This document shows, in pieces, positions 23,807-33,037 of a stretch of DNA of 64,000 nucleotides; position 1 is the first letter of the stretch; every line of letters starts with the position of its first letter. Under the pieces are notes generated by a model that saw only the letters and a program-made list of their open reading frames with translations, made no database searches and was not told the DNA's origin. The position numbers and the translations under genes were made by a program. Location of the stretch: positions 2,480,001-2,544,000 of the forward strand of contig NZ_CP158687.1 in NCBI RefSeq assembly GCF_040580765.1. The letters are read 5' to 3'. The DNA is from Lentibacter algarum. GTDB lineage: Bacteria; Pseudomonadota; Alphaproteobacteria; Rhodobacterales; Rhodobacteraceae.

Positions 23807-25074
23807 GATGCTTTCACCCGTTCGACTTTTGCACCAATGCCCGAAAGCTTGCGCACCACATGCTCATAACCGCGATCGAGGTGATAGACACGGTTCACAA
23901 CGGTTTCACCCTCCGCCGCCATACCCGCCAAGATCAACGAAACAGACGCGCGCAGATCGGTCGCCATCACTGGCGCCCCCTTGAGACGCTTCACGCCCTT
24001 CACAGTCGCCGTGCCGCCGTGCACTTCAATATCTGCCCCCATACGCTCAAGCTCGGGCGCATGCATAAAGCGGTTCTCGAAAATCTTCTCTTCGAGGACA
24101 GATGTGCCCTCTGCTGTGCAGAGCAATGCCATCATCTGCGCCTGCAAATCGGTCGGAAAGCCCGGGAAAGGCTCCGTCGTCACATTCACCGCCTTGATCG
24201 GCCCCGTCTTGCGCGCCACTTTGAGGCCCGAAGCTGTCTCTTCCACATCAATGCCCGCCTCGTTGAGCTTTGCAACAAAGCTCTCGACAAGGCTCAGCTT
24301 GCCGCCAAGACACTCAACTTCACCACCGCAAATCGCAGGGGCAAGCATATAGGTTCCAAGCTCGATCCGGTCGGTCACAACCTGATGGGTCGCCCCACCA
24401 AGTCGGTCCACACCCTCAATAGTGATCGTGCTTGTGCCGTCGCCGTCAATCTGCGCACCCATCTTGCGCAAGCAGTCTGCAAGATCGACAATCTCGGGCT
24501 CACGCGCGGCGTTGTTGATCACAGTTGTGCCCTTCGCAAGGGTCGCTGCCATCATGATATTCTCAGTCGCCCCGACAGAAGCGAAAGGAAAGTCGATCAC
24601 CGCGCCTTTGAGCCGCCCGCCGCCTGCCTTGGCGTGCAGATAGCCTTCCCTCAGCTCAATCGTCGCGCCCATTTTCTCCAAACCATCAGTGTGGATGTCC
24701 ATCGGGCGCGCGCCAATCGCACAACCACCAGGAAGCGAGACCACAGCGTGCCCCTCACGCGCCAGAAGCGGCCCCAGCACAAGATTTGACGCGCGCATTT
24801 TGCGCACAATATCATAGTCCGCACGGGTATTGATTTCCCCGTGGCACGACATAGCAATCACTTGGCCATCCGAGAGCGCAGAAATCTCTGCACCAAGGCT
24901 TTCCAAAAGCTGTGTCATGGTGCGAATATCAGAGAGACGTGGCGCATTGGTCAGCGTCAGCGGCTCTTCGCTCAAAAGCGTGGCCGGCATCAGGGCAAGA
25001 CAAGCATTTTTCGCCCCTGCAATCGGGATCTGCCCACTTACGGGGCCGCTGCCTGTTACGATAATCTGATCCAT
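23803..25074 (-). CDS. murA: UDP-N-acetylglucosamine 1-carboxyvinyltransferase
   Basis: A 423-residue MurA, the first committed enzyme of peptidoglycan synthesis, which transfers enolpyruvate to UDP-GlcNAc. Lys22-Asn23 (GAKNACLA) and the nucleophilic Cys118 in [12 protein letters not shown] are present, so it should be fosfomycin-sensitive. Length is typical. It follows a 53-residue small gene by 5 bases and overlaps DUF2948 by 4. Confidence 0.97.
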   Translation of the reverse strand: MDQIIVTGSGPVSGQIPIAGAKNACLALMPATLLSEEPLTLTNAPRLSDIRTMTQLLESLGAEISALSDGQVIAMSCHGEINTRADYDIVRKMRASNLVLGPLLAREGHAVVSLPGGCAIGARPMDIHTDGLEKMGATIELREGYLHAKAGGGRLKGAVIDFPFASVGATENIMMAATLAKGTTVINNAAREPEIVDLADCLRKMGAQIDGDGTSTITIEGVDRLGGATHQVVTDRIELGTYMLAPAICGGEVECLGGKLSLVESFVAKLNEAGIDVEETASGLKVARKTGPIKAVNVTTEPFPGFPTDLQAQMMALLCTAEGTSVLEEKIFENRFMHAPELERMGADIEVHGGTATVKGVKRLKGAPVMATDLRASVSLILAGMAAEGETVVNRVYHLDRGYEHVVRKLSGIGAKVERVKAS

Positions 25075-25079
25075 CTGCT

Positions 25080-25241
25080 CTACCCTTTATCTTTACTCGT
25101 CGCACTCTCACCACTTTGTGCGGCGGTGCGTGCCTTAGCCTGCGCCTTACGGCGCGCCATATTGGCCTTTAAAGCCGCTTTCAAGCGGTCTTCACGGGCG
25201 GTTTCACCCTTGGCTTTCGGTTTTGTGTTTTTTGGCTCCAT
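25080..25241 (-). CDS. Small charged protein upstream of murA, 53 residues
   Basis: A 53-codon frame from ATG 25241 to TAG 25080, ending 5 bases before murA starts, so it is probably the first gene of the murA operon. The product begins [18 protein letters not shown] and contains [17 protein letters not shown]. It is very rich in Lys, Ala and Arg and predicted helical, with no signal peptide or membrane segment. Similar short lysine/alanine-rich proteins precede murA in related bacteria as far as I recall. It may bind nucleic acid, but that is only a guess from charge. Confidence 0.7.
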   Translation of the reverse strand: MEPKNTKPKAKGETAREDRLKAALKANMARRKAQAKARTAAQSGESATSKDKG

Positions 25242-25327
25242 AATGGTCTCTTATAGCGCTTGAGCATAAGCGTCCAGATTGGCCTTGCGTGAAAGCTGAA
25301 TTGGGTCTAATCACCCGCCACATCGTT

Positions 25328-25402
25328 GCTGCAGTAGCTCAGTGGTAGAGCGCGTCATTGGTAATGACGAGGTCGGGAGTTCAATCCTCCCCTGCAGCAC
25401 CA
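25328..25402 (+). tRNA. tRNA-Thr (anticodon GGT)
   Basis: A 75-base tRNA. The acceptor GCTGCAG pairs with CTGCAGC, the discriminator is A and CCA is encoded. The anticodon loop TTGGTAA gives GGT. Confidence 0.97.
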
Positions 25403-25425
25403 GATTTTCCCCTCAAAGCTTCGCA

Positions 25426-25447
25426 CAAAGCCGAAAGGCTTTGTTTC
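25426..25447 (+). terminator. Terminator of tRNA-Thr
   Basis: CAAAGCC and GGCTTTG form a 7-bp stem closed by a GAAA tetraloop, followed by TTT, 23 bases after the tRNA. Confidence 0.7.
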
Positions 25448-25508
25448 GCCCTAAAATACCCGCATCTTTCGGCTAAAACCTCCTCGCATCACAACGGGCG
25501 GGCATAGC

Positions 25509-26507
25509 ATGAGCCTTCTAAGATACAGCTTCATACTGGCAATCCGTGCCACACCACACCTTATCGTGTCGAAATTCTTTTTCGAGTTTCGCCTCGGCTT
25601 TTATGGTGTTTTGGCGACGTTTCTCGCCGTTCTCGCCGCATTTACGGCGCCTGTAATGATCATCTTTGTACCGCTCACGATTGCCTTCACCAATACAGCC
25701 AACACGCTTACAAACTTGCACTCCTTGCTTGGGTTCATCGGCGTGGCGCGCCGCCAGAGGCTGGAGTATCTGATCAGTGAGGTGATCAAAATAAGTGTGA
25801 TGCGTGGCTTGTCGTCTCTGCTCGCCAGCGCGCTTGTCGTATTCATGCTGGTCGGCCTATATGGCCCTGCACACCTCGCAGACCTTTTTGCTGCGCCGCT
25901 TGAGGCCCTCGCACGCGATATGGCCCTCTTCAACGAAGGGCGCATTCCCGCCGTCCTCGCGGCCAGCCTACTCTACACACCTTTTTCTCTAGTGCTTGGC
26001 GCACTTTTTGCCGTGCCAACAGCCGCCGCCGCCTATGCCATTGGCCACTCTGATCGGGTCTTCAATGGCTTATGGGGGATCGGGTTCAACTTCTGGTCAA
26101 TCCTGACAAGTCGCCTTTCCTATGTTGGTGTACTCGGCGGCTTTGCCCTATTTACCGTGATCTTTTTCATCCCAGAGGTCAGTCTTCGCTCACTGATCCA
26201 TCTGGCCCAAAGCGCCTTCACAGGCCAAACGCCTGATCTGATCAACTATCCTATTTCAGAACCAAAGTTTGAGACGCCCGGCGCCCAAATCGCGCTTATG
26301 CTCTGGATTGTTTTTAACGGCTATCTCCTCCAGCCTTTCTGGCTGGCCACAGCCGCTCTGTCCTTCCGCCTTGCCTTGGAGCAAGAGGAGGCTCGGGATG
26401 CCGCCGACACCCCCTGCCCTGACACCCAACGCGCCCAAGAAGATGCCGAGCGCGTCAAGACAGTTGATCTGCGAAAAGCCCGTATGCCTGCCCGCTGGCA
26501 GACCTAA
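25509..26507 (+). CDS. Unknown multi-pass membrane protein
   Basis: A 332-residue protein I cannot place in a family. At least five hydrophobic segments are seen, near residues 33-60 (GVLATFLAVLAAFTAPVMII), 100-120, 147-178, 203-223 and 262-285. The N terminus is amphipathic (RYSFILAIRATPHLIV). The C-terminal ~45 residues are hydrophilic and acidic, then basic. No transporter or enzyme motif is visible. It is a single gene after tRNA-Thr and converges on the entericidin-like gene. Confidence 0.75.
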   Translation: MSLLRYSFILAIRATPHLIVSKFFFEFRLGFYGVLATFLAVLAAFTAPVMIIFVPLTIAFTNTANTLTNLHSLLGFIGVARRQRLEYLISEVIKISVMRGLSSLLASALVVFMLVGLYGPAHLADLFAAPLEALARDMALFNEGRIPAVLAASLLYTPFSLVLGALFAVPTAAAAYAIGHSDRVFNGLWGIGFNFWSILTSRLSYVGVLGGFALFTVIFFIPEVSLRSLIHLAQSAFTGQTPDLINYPISEPKFETPGAQIALMLWIVFNGYLLQPFWLATAALSFRLALEQEEARDAADTPCPDTQRAQEDAERVKTVDLRKARMPARWQT

Positions 26508-26523
26508 ATCAAAGCGCCCGTGC

Positions 26524-26664
26524 CTATCTCTGGAACATATCGCCCAGCGACGAAAGATCGCTGCCGATCCCCTGAAAGACCTGCCCAGCTCCATGGCCCA
26601 AGCCACTCAGAGTGCCACAGCCTGAAACTGCTAAAAATAGCGCCAATGCCAAATAACGGCTCAT
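26524..26664 (-). CDS. Entericidin A/B-like small lipoprotein, 46 residues
   Basis: A 46-codon frame from ATG 26664 to TAG 26524. The product starts MSRYLALALFLAVSGCGTLS, a complete lipoprotein signal with lipobox VSGC (Cys16), followed by a glycine-rich mature part (GLGHGAGQVFQGIGSDL). This is the EcnA/EcnB pattern of tiny envelope lipoproteins. TGAGGA precedes the start. It lies alone in a 304-base gap, and I see nothing else in the remaining 26665-26811 except an A+T-rich likely promoter zone. In enterics EcnB is a bacteriolytic toxin and EcnA its antidote; only one protein is encoded here. Confidence 0.8.
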   Translation of the reverse strand: MSRYLALALFLAVSGCGTLSGLGHGAGQVFQGIGSDLSSLGDMFQR

Positions 26665-26811
26665 GTTCAATCCTCAAATATTATTTTTTTATGCAGAGAT
26701 AATATGACTTGGAGAACGAAAAGAGAAGCCACATTGGCGTCTTACAAGCATTGTCCAAACACTTTTGCAAAAGACTCAAAAAACCACACATCTCGTGACA
26801 CCCCAGCAAGC

Positions 26812-27681
26812 TTAGCCATCGGCCGCCCACCAGCGCTCGATATCGTCAGCACTGAGCGCCGCCTTGGGGCCTATAGCAACGATCTGGCCAGCTTTAGGCT
26901 GTGCGCAGTCACGCACGCTCACCTGCCCACCAACCACATGAAGCTCAAGCCCGCCGCTCTCGCCCCTGAGCCGCCCTTTGATGCGATATACCCCCGCAGG
27001 CCGCGCCGCGAGTTTATTCAAGAGATGCGCGCGCTCAAAAACACGCGCTTCCTCACAGGACCAGCTCTGATAGGCTGGATGTGCCGAACCGCCCGCCACA
27101 GGCCCCGCGTGTTCGCTGCGCTCCAAGAGCAGCTCTGCAAGCGACAAATCCTCCTCAAGGGCCATCACGGGCGCACCTGAAAGCACCGTAAGCTCAAGCT
27201 TCAACCCCGCGCTTTCGCCCTTGGCCAGCAAGACCAAGTCCGCCTCGCGCACCTGAGTCTTAACCTGCTCTCCAACAAGGCTGTCTCTCGCCAAAGCAGG
27301 ATAATTTAGCGCATCAACAACGGTGACAATTCCTGAATACAAAAGCTCGCGCTCGGCAAGAGCCGCATTGGCTATCTTTGCAGGTTGCGCCACTCCACTG
27401 GCCTCGATGACAAGATGATCTGGCCTTGGCACACGGTCAAGCGCATCCCCAATCGCCATGAACAGATCGCCGCCAATCGTGCAGCAGACACAGCCGTTTG
27501 ACAGCGTCAACGTGTCCTCATCAGCGCTCTCCAAAAGCTCAGCATCAATATTGATAGCTCCAAAATCATTGACCAGAACCATCAGGCGCGCCCCGTGTGG
27601 CTCAGCCAGCAAACGGTTGATCAACGTAGTCTTGCCCGCGCCCAAATAGCCGGCAATCACCGTGAGTGGCAGGCGTTTCAT
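26812..27681 (-). CDS. CobW/ZNG1-type GTP-binding metallochaperone
   Basis: A 289-residue G3E GTPase. The P-loop is GYLGAGKTT (11-19), the metal-binding CxCC motif is SNGCVCC (Cys64, Cys66, Cys67), and the Walker B-like glutamate is in VIEASGVAQP. A short CobW_C domain follows. Members deliver zinc or cobalt to target enzymes. It overlaps the start-proximal end of the amidohydrolase gene's stop by 4 bases (ATGA), so it probably loads metal into that amidohydrolase. This pairing is inference from coupling. No Zur box is visible. Confidence 0.9.
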   Translation of the reverse strand: MKRLPLTVIAGYLGAGKTTLINRLLAEPHGARLMVLVNDFGAINIDAELLESADEDTLTLSNGCVCCTIGGDLFMAIGDALDRVPRPDHLVIEASGVAQPAKIANAALAERELLYSGIVTVVDALNYPALARDSLVGEQVKTQVREADLVLLAKGESAGLKLELTVLSGAPVMALEEDLSLAELLLERSEHAGPVAGGSAHPAYQSWSCEEARVFERAHLLNKLAARPAGVYRIKGRLRGESGGLELHVVGGQVSVRDCAQPKAGQIVAIGPKAALSADDIERWWAADG

Positions 27682-29300
27682 AGCAGATGCAGCGCCCCAC
27701 TCAGCACCGTGCCGAGCACCTCAACATCCTTAAGCGCTGCGGCTTTTGTTGGATCTTCGCCCAAGATGGCAAAATCTGCGCGCTTACCAGCCTCGATAGA
27801 GCCAATCTCGTGATCAAGCTTGAGGGTATACGCCGCTCCCAGCGTAATCGCATAGAGTGCCTCTTCGGTGGTGATCCGCTGCGCCTCGCCCAGAACGCGC
27901 CCGCTCATCGTCTCACGCGCCACAGCGCACCAAGCTGTAAACAAGGGGCCCATAGGCGTCACTGGCGCATCGGAATGAAGTGCAACGCGCACGCCTTCAT
28001 CAAGTGCAGAGCGTGCCGCATCCATGCGCATGGCGCGTTCCTCGCCAATGGTCAGCTCAGCGTGCTGGTCGCCAAAATACCAGATATGATTGCTGAAGAT
28101 ATTGGTGCAAATTCCCATATCCGCGCATTTGCGGAACTGATCACGCCCCATCATCTGACAGTGCTGCAAAACATGCCGTGCGCTCGGCCACGGGTGCTTG
28201 CGTCCTGCCGCCTCAATTGCTGCAATAGAGACTTCGGATGCCTCGTCTCCATTTGTGTGAATATGCATCTGAATGCCCTGCTTCTGCATTTCCTCACAGA
28301 GCGCAAAGATAGTTTCAGGCGGCGTGTTCCAGATTCCGTTTGGCTGCCCGCCCACATATCCGGGCCACTTCACGCGTGCAGTCCAGCCCTGAATGGAGCC
28401 GTCCGTCATGAGCTTTACAGCACCAAGGCGGAGCTTCTCATGGCTGTGTGTCTTAAGCTTCAGCGCTTTCTGCGCAATCTCTTCAGGGCTGCCACCGATC
28501 GCCCCAAGCGTTGGCACAAGCCGGATCGGGAAGCTGGCTTCGCCCGTAACACTCACAAGTGTCCCCAAATCATCCGCCTCGATGGTGGCGAATAGATCTG
28601 TCGCGGTGGTGACGCCCGCACGCGTACAAACCTGCCCATAAGAACGGATCGCATCCTCGGTTTGGCTCAGCCCACGAAAGTCGATGCCGAGACGACGCAT
28701 AACAGGAAACATCGCCGCCATCTCTTGAAGCTCACCACTCAAACTACCGTCTGAACCGCGTAGAACACCCTCGACATTGGTCTGCGCATCGTACCCCGCC
28801 ATTTCCAACGCAACGCTGTTCACGCACATCAAATGGAAGTTGGAAAACATGATCGCAATCGGCCGCGTTGCGCTGATTTGGTCAAGATGCTTTCGGCTCA
28901 GCCGCTCGGAGCGAAGGAAGATCGGATCAAACCCCCAGCCGACAAGCGCCCTGCCCTCAGGCAAGGTCGCTTCCGCTGTGCTCAGGCTCTCCACCACGGC
29001 GTCAATCGTCTGCATCCCAGGCCAGAGCTTACCATCAGGATCGATACGGTCGTGATAGCCAGCATAGGCATACTGCCACATCGCGCCCGCCATCATATGC
29101 GCGTGACCCTCCACAAAGCCGGGCATGAGAACCGAGTCCTTGAAGCTATCGTCATAGACAACATCGCCCCATTGAGCCGCGCAGTCCTGACCGCCCACCG
29201 CGAGAATATGTCCGTCTTGCACGGCAACATGGCTGGCACGCGGGCGGTTTGGATCCATTGTAATGATCTCGCGCGCCGCAAAAACAGTAATCTGGCTCAT
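27678..29300 (-). CDS. YtcJ-like metal-dependent amidohydrolase
   Basis: A 540-residue member of the amidohydrolase_3 group (COG1574). The start at 29300 has GAGGGAG ahead of it; a 40-residue upstream extension would cover the divergent promoter. The metal motif GFVEGHAHMM gives His66 and His68. Later histidines occur in MHIHTNGDEA and VLQHCQMM, and the aspartate is in ALHSDAPVTP. No signal peptide is visible, so it acts in the cytoplasm. Substrates of this group are N-acyl or cyclic amides. It is followed by CobW (4-base overlap) and is divergent from a LysR regulator and a peptide ABC importer. Confidence 0.9.
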   Translation of the reverse strand: MSQITVFAAREIITMDPNRPRASHVAVQDGHILAVGGQDCAAQWGDVVYDDSFKDSVLMPGFVEGHAHMMAGAMWQYAYAGYHDRIDPDGKLWPGMQTIDAVVESLSTAEATLPEGRALVGWGFDPIFLRSERLSRKHLDQISATRPIAIMFSNFHLMCVNSVALEMAGYDAQTNVEGVLRGSDGSLSGELQEMAAMFPVMRRLGIDFRGLSQTEDAIRSYGQVCTRAGVTTATDLFATIEADDLGTLVSVTGEASFPIRLVPTLGAIGGSPEEIAQKALKLKTHSHEKLRLGAVKLMTDGSIQGWTARVKWPGYVGGQPNGIWNTPPETIFALCEEMQKQGIQMHIHTNGDEASEVSIAAIEAAGRKHPWPSARHVLQHCQMMGRDQFRKCADMGICTNIFSNHIWYFGDQHAELTIGEERAMRMDAARSALDEGVRVALHSDAPVTPMGPLFTAWCAVARETMSGRVLGEAQRITTEEALYAITLGAAYTLKLDHEIGSIEAGKRADFAILGEDPTKAAALKDVEVLGTVLSGALHLL

Positions 29301-29338
29301 GACTCTCTCCCTCTTTGAACAAAGAAGTAACGCAGGCT

Positions 29339-29364
29339 TGTTAATCGGAAAAATAGATTTAACA
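29339..29364. promoter_or_regulatory. Candidate LysR operator between amidohydrolase and lysR
   Basis: TGTTAA at 29339 and TTAACA at 29359 form an inverted repeat with 14 bases between, in the 99-base gap separating the two divergent genes. This is where a LysR-type regulator normally binds (T-N11-A-like dyad). The assignment is inference from position and symmetry. Confidence 0.5.
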
Positions 29365-29399
29365 TCGCCCTTACACCGTTTTTTCCGAGGATATCTGTC

Positions 29400-30329
29400 G
29401 TGCACTTTACCCTCAAACAATTGCGATATGTCGATGCCGCTCTGCGCACAGGCTCAATCGTGCAGGCCGCCAGAGAAATGAACATCTCCCAATCTTCGAT
29501 TGCTGCGGCGATTGACGCCAGCGAAGCTCTCATGGGGGTACCGCTCTTTCACAGGATGCCCGCCAAAGGCATCGTCCCTACCGATGAGGGGCTGCTTGCC
29601 GCCAGCAAAATTGCAGCCTTCCTTGCCGATGCTCGCATATTAGAATCCGACCTGCTCTCAAGCCGAGGCGCAACAGTGGGTAGCCTGCGCATGGGCTGCT
29701 ACGCTCCAACAGCCCCCTATATGCTGCCGCGCATCCTCAACCGCCTCACCGCCCAGCACCCTGAAATCCGTATTGAACTGCGCGAAGGCGATATGGAAAG
29801 CCTTGTCGGCTTTCTCAACACCGGTGTCATAGACGCCGCCCTAACCTATCGCCGCACAATTCCCGATACGATGTTCTTCCAGCCGATGTTTCGCGCGCGC
29901 CCCTATGTTCTCCTGCCCGAAGTCTCGCCGCTGGCAGCCAAATCCGAGCTTTCGCTCACCGATATCGCAGATCTCCCCATGATCATGCTCGATCTCGCCG
30001 CAACGAAGCCCTACTTCACATCGATCTTCAAACAAGCTGGCCTCGCCCCCCGCATTGTACACACGACTCAAAGTTCCTCAGTCCTGCGCGGCCTCGTCGC
30101 TGCCAACTACGGGTACTCGATTCTCAATATTTGCGGCCCCAACGACCGCAAAGGCGCGAGCGGATACGTCTGCCGCCCCCTCATAGGCGCGATAGACGAA
30201 CCCGCCTTTGGCCTCGCCTACACCCGCAACGCCCGCCACACTCCGATCGTAAACGCTGTGCTGGAAATCTGCGCACTCTTGTCCTCTGAAGGCGCGTTTG
30301 ACGATCTGTTTCTGGCGCCCACTCCCTAA
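29400..30329 (+). CDS. LysR family transcriptional regulator
   Basis: A 309-residue regulator starting at GTG 29400 with GAGG upstream. Residues 3-60 are the HTH_1 domain (LKQLRYVDAALRTGSIVQAA, then MNISQSSIAAAIDASEAL). Residues 90-300 are the LysR substrate-binding domain with the PTAPYMLPRILNRL and LREGDMESLV segments. It is divergent from the amidohydrolase-CobW pair and 104 bases upstream of dppA in the same direction. It probably controls both, with a co-inducer derived from the imported substrate. Confidence 0.93.
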   Translation: MHFTLKQLRYVDAALRTGSIVQAAREMNISQSSIAAAIDASEALMGVPLFHRMPAKGIVPTDEGLLAASKIAAFLADARILESDLLSSRGATVGSLRMGCYAPTAPYMLPRILNRLTAQHPEIRIELREGDMESLVGFLNTGVIDAALTYRRTIPDTMFFQPMFRARPYVLLPEVSPLAAKSELSLTDIADLPMIMLDLAATKPYFTSIFKQAGLAPRIVHTTQSSSVLRGLVAANYGYSILNICGPNDRKGASGYVCRPLIGAIDEPAFGLAYTRNARHTPIVNAVLEICALLSSEGAFDDLFLAPTP

Positions 30330-30433
30330 AACATCAAAAAAACCGAGCTTAGGCAAAGGAAAACACTGTTTTGATAGTGGATAGCCCGCGCTAGCCTGTT
30401 TCCAATACAAAAAAGAAACCAAGGGAGTCTCAA

Positions 30434-31990
30434 ATGAAGTTCACAACACGCCTGTTGGGTGCTGTTGCCGTTTCGGCAATGTCGCTCTCCGCCCTGCCAG
30501 CCTATTCCGAAGGCGGCACGTTGGTCATCGCCTCGACACAAGTGCCCCGCCACCTCAACGGCGCAGTCCAGTCAGGCATCGCCACAGCCGTGCCCTCAAC
30601 GCAGATTTTTGCATCGCCCCTGCGCTATGACGAAAATTGGGAGCCACAGCCATACCTCGCCGAAAGCTGGACAGTGGCCGAAGACGGCCTCTCCGTGACG
30701 CTCAACTTGGTGAAAAACGCGACCTTCCACGATGGTAAACCTGTCACAAGCGAAGATGTGGCCTTCTCGATCATGACGATCAAAGAAAACCACCCCTTCC
30801 AGACGATGTTTGCACCCGTCTCAAGCATCGACACGCCCGACGCCAACACCGTTGTGATCAATCTCAGCCAGCCGCACCCAGCGCTGCTTCTGGCCATGTC
30901 CCCCGCCCTTGCGCCGATCCTTCCCAAGCATATCTACGGTGACGGGCAGGATGTGAAATCACACCCCGCAAACTCGGCCCCCGTGGGCTCCGGCCCCTTC
31001 ATGCTTGAAGAATTCAAAGCTGGCGAAGCCATCGTAATGAAGAAAAATCCCAACTTCTTCATTGAGGGCCGCCCAAAGCTTGACGAAATCATCGTCAACA
31101 TCATCAAAGACCCCTCAGCGCTTCTGATTGCGATGGAAAACGGTGATGCCGACATCTATCCTTTCATGGCGGGAAGTCAGGAAATCAAGCGGCTGGAAAA
31201 AGTCGACGCCCTTGAAATCACCAGCGAAGGCTACGCCGCCGTTGGCCCGATCAACTGGCTCGCATTCAACACAGCGTCCGAAAAGCTCAGCGATGTGCGC
31301 GTGCGTCAGGCCATTGCCTATGCGGTTGATCGCGACTTCATCACAAAGGCCCTGCACCGTGGCGTTTCCAAGCCACAACGTGGCCCAATCATAGAAAGCT
31401 CACCCTTCTTTGATGGCAGCATTCCCGCCTATGATACCGATCTGGACAAAGCCAACGCGCTCATGGCCGAGGCGGGCTATGGCGACGGGATGGAACTGAC
31501 GATTGACTATATTCCTGGCCCCAAAGAGCAACAGCAGTCTGTGGCCGAATATCTGAAATCCCAGCTCAAAAAGATCGGCATCGAGCTCACTGTGCGCGCC
31601 GCCCCCGACTTCCCCACATGGGCAGGCCGCGTTGGCGGGCATGACTTCGAACTCTCGATGGACGTGGTCTTCAACTGGGGTGATCCTGTGATCGGTGTTC
31701 ACCGCACATACCTCAGCTCCAACATCCGCAAAGGCGTGATCTGGTCCAACACCCAGTCCTACAGCAACGCACGTGTCGACGAAATTCTCGGCGCCGCGGC
31801 AGTGGAGCTGGACATGGACAAACGCCGCGCACTCTATGCCGAGTTCCAGCAGATCGTCGCCGCTGATCTGCCGATCTACTGGATCAACGCAACGCCTTAT
31901 CACACGGCCTTTAGCAAGAAGCTGAAAAACGCACCAAAAGGCATCTGGGGCACAATGCACCCGATGGATATGGTCGAGTGGGCCGAGTAA
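30434..31990 (+). CDS. Peptide/nickel-type ABC transporter substrate-binding protein
   Basis: A 518-residue SBP_bac_5 (cluster C) binding protein. AAGGGAG precedes the start, and a signal peptide covers about residues 1-25 (LLGAVAVSAMSLSALPAYSE). Domain marks include YDENWEPQPYLAESWTVAED and LSDVRVRQAIAYAVDRDF. Family members bind di/oligopeptides, nickel, opines or sugars; the ligand here is unknown. It is the first gene of a complete five-gene importer. A perfect 11-bp hairpin follows before dppB, probably setting the excess of binding protein. Confidence 0.93.
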   Translation: MKFTTRLLGAVAVSAMSLSALPAYSEGGTLVIASTQVPRHLNGAVQSGIATAVPSTQIFASPLRYDENWEPQPYLAESWTVAEDGLSVTLNLVKNATFHDGKPVTSEDVAFSIMTIKENHPFQTMFAPVSSIDTPDANTVVINLSQPHPALLLAMSPALAPILPKHIYGDGQDVKSHPANSAPVGSGPFMLEEFKAGEAIVMKKNPNFFIEGRPKLDEIIVNIIKDPSALLIAMENGDADIYPFMAGSQEIKRLEKVDALEITSEGYAAVGPINWLAFNTASEKLSDVRVRQAIAYAVDRDFITKALHRGVSKPQRGPIIESSPFFDGSIPAYDTDLDKANALMAEAGYGDGMELTIDYIPGPKEQQQSVAEYLKSQLKKIGIELTVRAAPDFPTWAGRVGGHDFELSMDVVFNWGDPVIGVHRTYLSSNIRKGVIWSNTQSYSNARVDEILGAAAVELDMDKRRALYAEFQQIVAADLPIYWINATPYHTAFSKKLKNAPKGIWGTMHPMDMVEWAE

Positions 31991-32008
31991 CCCAGCGCTA
32001 GGCTTTTT

Positions 32009-32038
32009 GACAGGGCCGCAGTCTTGCGCGGCCCTGTC
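32009..32038 (+). promoter_or_regulatory. Intra-operon hairpin after the binding-protein gene
   Basis: GACAGGGCCGC (32009-32019) and GCGGCCCTGTC (32028-32038) form a perfect 11-bp stem with an 8-base loop. No T-run follows, so it is more likely an mRNA 3'-end stabiliser or partial terminator than a full terminator. Confidence 0.75.
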
Positions 32039-32061
32039 ACCCTGAACACCTAGGATATCCC

Positions 32062-33036
32062 ATGAGCCTCTCCTTTTTGTCACGCCGCCTTGCCTATGGC
32101 CTTCTCCTGATGCTCGGTGTCGTGGTTCTCAATTTCTTACTCATCCGCCTCGCTCCCGGCGATCCTGCTGTTGTGATTGCAGGCGAAATGGGTGGTGCGA
32201 CCGAGGAGATGCTCGAAAGCATCCGCGAAGACTATGGCCTCAACAAGCCGGTCCTGACTCAGCTCTGGATTTACATTTCAGGCGTCGCCACAGGAAATCT
32301 CGGTGAAAGCTTCTTTTTCAACCAGCCTGTCTCAAAGCTCATCGCTGCGCGCATTGGCCCGACGATCCTTCTGGTGATCTCAGCCCAGATCATTTCGATC
32401 GTCCTTGGCGTCTTCCTCGGTGTCATCGCCGCACGCAAGCCCAATGGCGTCATGTCCGCCTTCGTCTCGGTCTTCGCCACCATAGGCTACGCCGTGCCCG
32501 TCTTCTGGACTGGCATCATGCTGATCATTCTCTTTGCCTCCGCCATCCCGATCTTCCCCGTTGAAGGCATGCAATCGGTCAAGCTGCGCGATGCCCCCTT
32601 TCTTACGCAGGCGCTCGATGTGGCGCATCATCTGGTGCTGCCCGCCTTTACACTGGCGATCATCTACCTCGCCCAATACGCCCGCCTCTCGCGCGCCTCC
32701 ATGCTTGAGGTGCTCGGCTCCGATTACATCCGCACTGCCCGCGCCAAAGGCTCCCCTGAACGCACCGTTCTCTTCAAACATGCCCTGCGCAACGCGGCCC
32801 TGCCCATCCTGACGGTCGCAGGTCTGCAGTTTGGCAACCTCATCTCAGGCGCGCTTCTGGTCGAAACCGTGTTCAATTGGCCCGGCATGGGGCGGCTCGC
32901 ATTTGAAAGCATCTTGCGCCGTGACTATCCCACCATCATGGGTGTGCTCTTCTTTGCCTCCGCGATGGTTGTTGTCGCCAATATCCTCACCGATATCTCC
33001 TATCGCTGGGCTGATCCTCGCCTGAGAGGCCGCTGA
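32062..33036 (+). CDS. ABC transporter permease, DppB type
   Basis: A 324-residue inner-membrane permease with six hydrophobic segments. The start region (RLAYGLLLMLGVVVLNFLL then RLAPGDPAV) is typical of DppB/OppB. The EAA loop that contacts the ATPases is ARAKGSPERTVLFKHALRNA. It is 1 base ahead of dppC. Confidence 0.94.
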   Translation: MSLSFLSRRLAYGLLLMLGVVVLNFLLIRLAPGDPAVVIAGEMGGATEEMLESIREDYGLNKPVLTQLWIYISGVATGNLGESFFFNQPVSKLIAARIGPTILLVISAQIISIVLGVFLGVIAARKPNGVMSAFVSVFATIGYAVPVFWTGIMLIILFASAIPIFPVEGMQSVKLRDAPFLTQALDVAHHLVLPAFTLAIIYLAQYARLSRASMLEVLGSDYIRTARAKGSPERTVLFKHALRNAALPILTVAGLQFGNLISGALLVETVFNWPGMGRLAFESILRRDYPTIMGVLFFASAMVVVANILTDISYRWADPRLRGR

Positions 33037-33037
33037 T

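Noticed and set aside
23860..24789. 309-codon plus-strand open frame
   Set aside because: Antisense to murA, Arg/His-rich, no start signal.
26524..26664. Entericidin-like gene as a toxin-antitoxin pair
   Set aside because: Only one small lipoprotein frame is present in the gap; no second partner was found.
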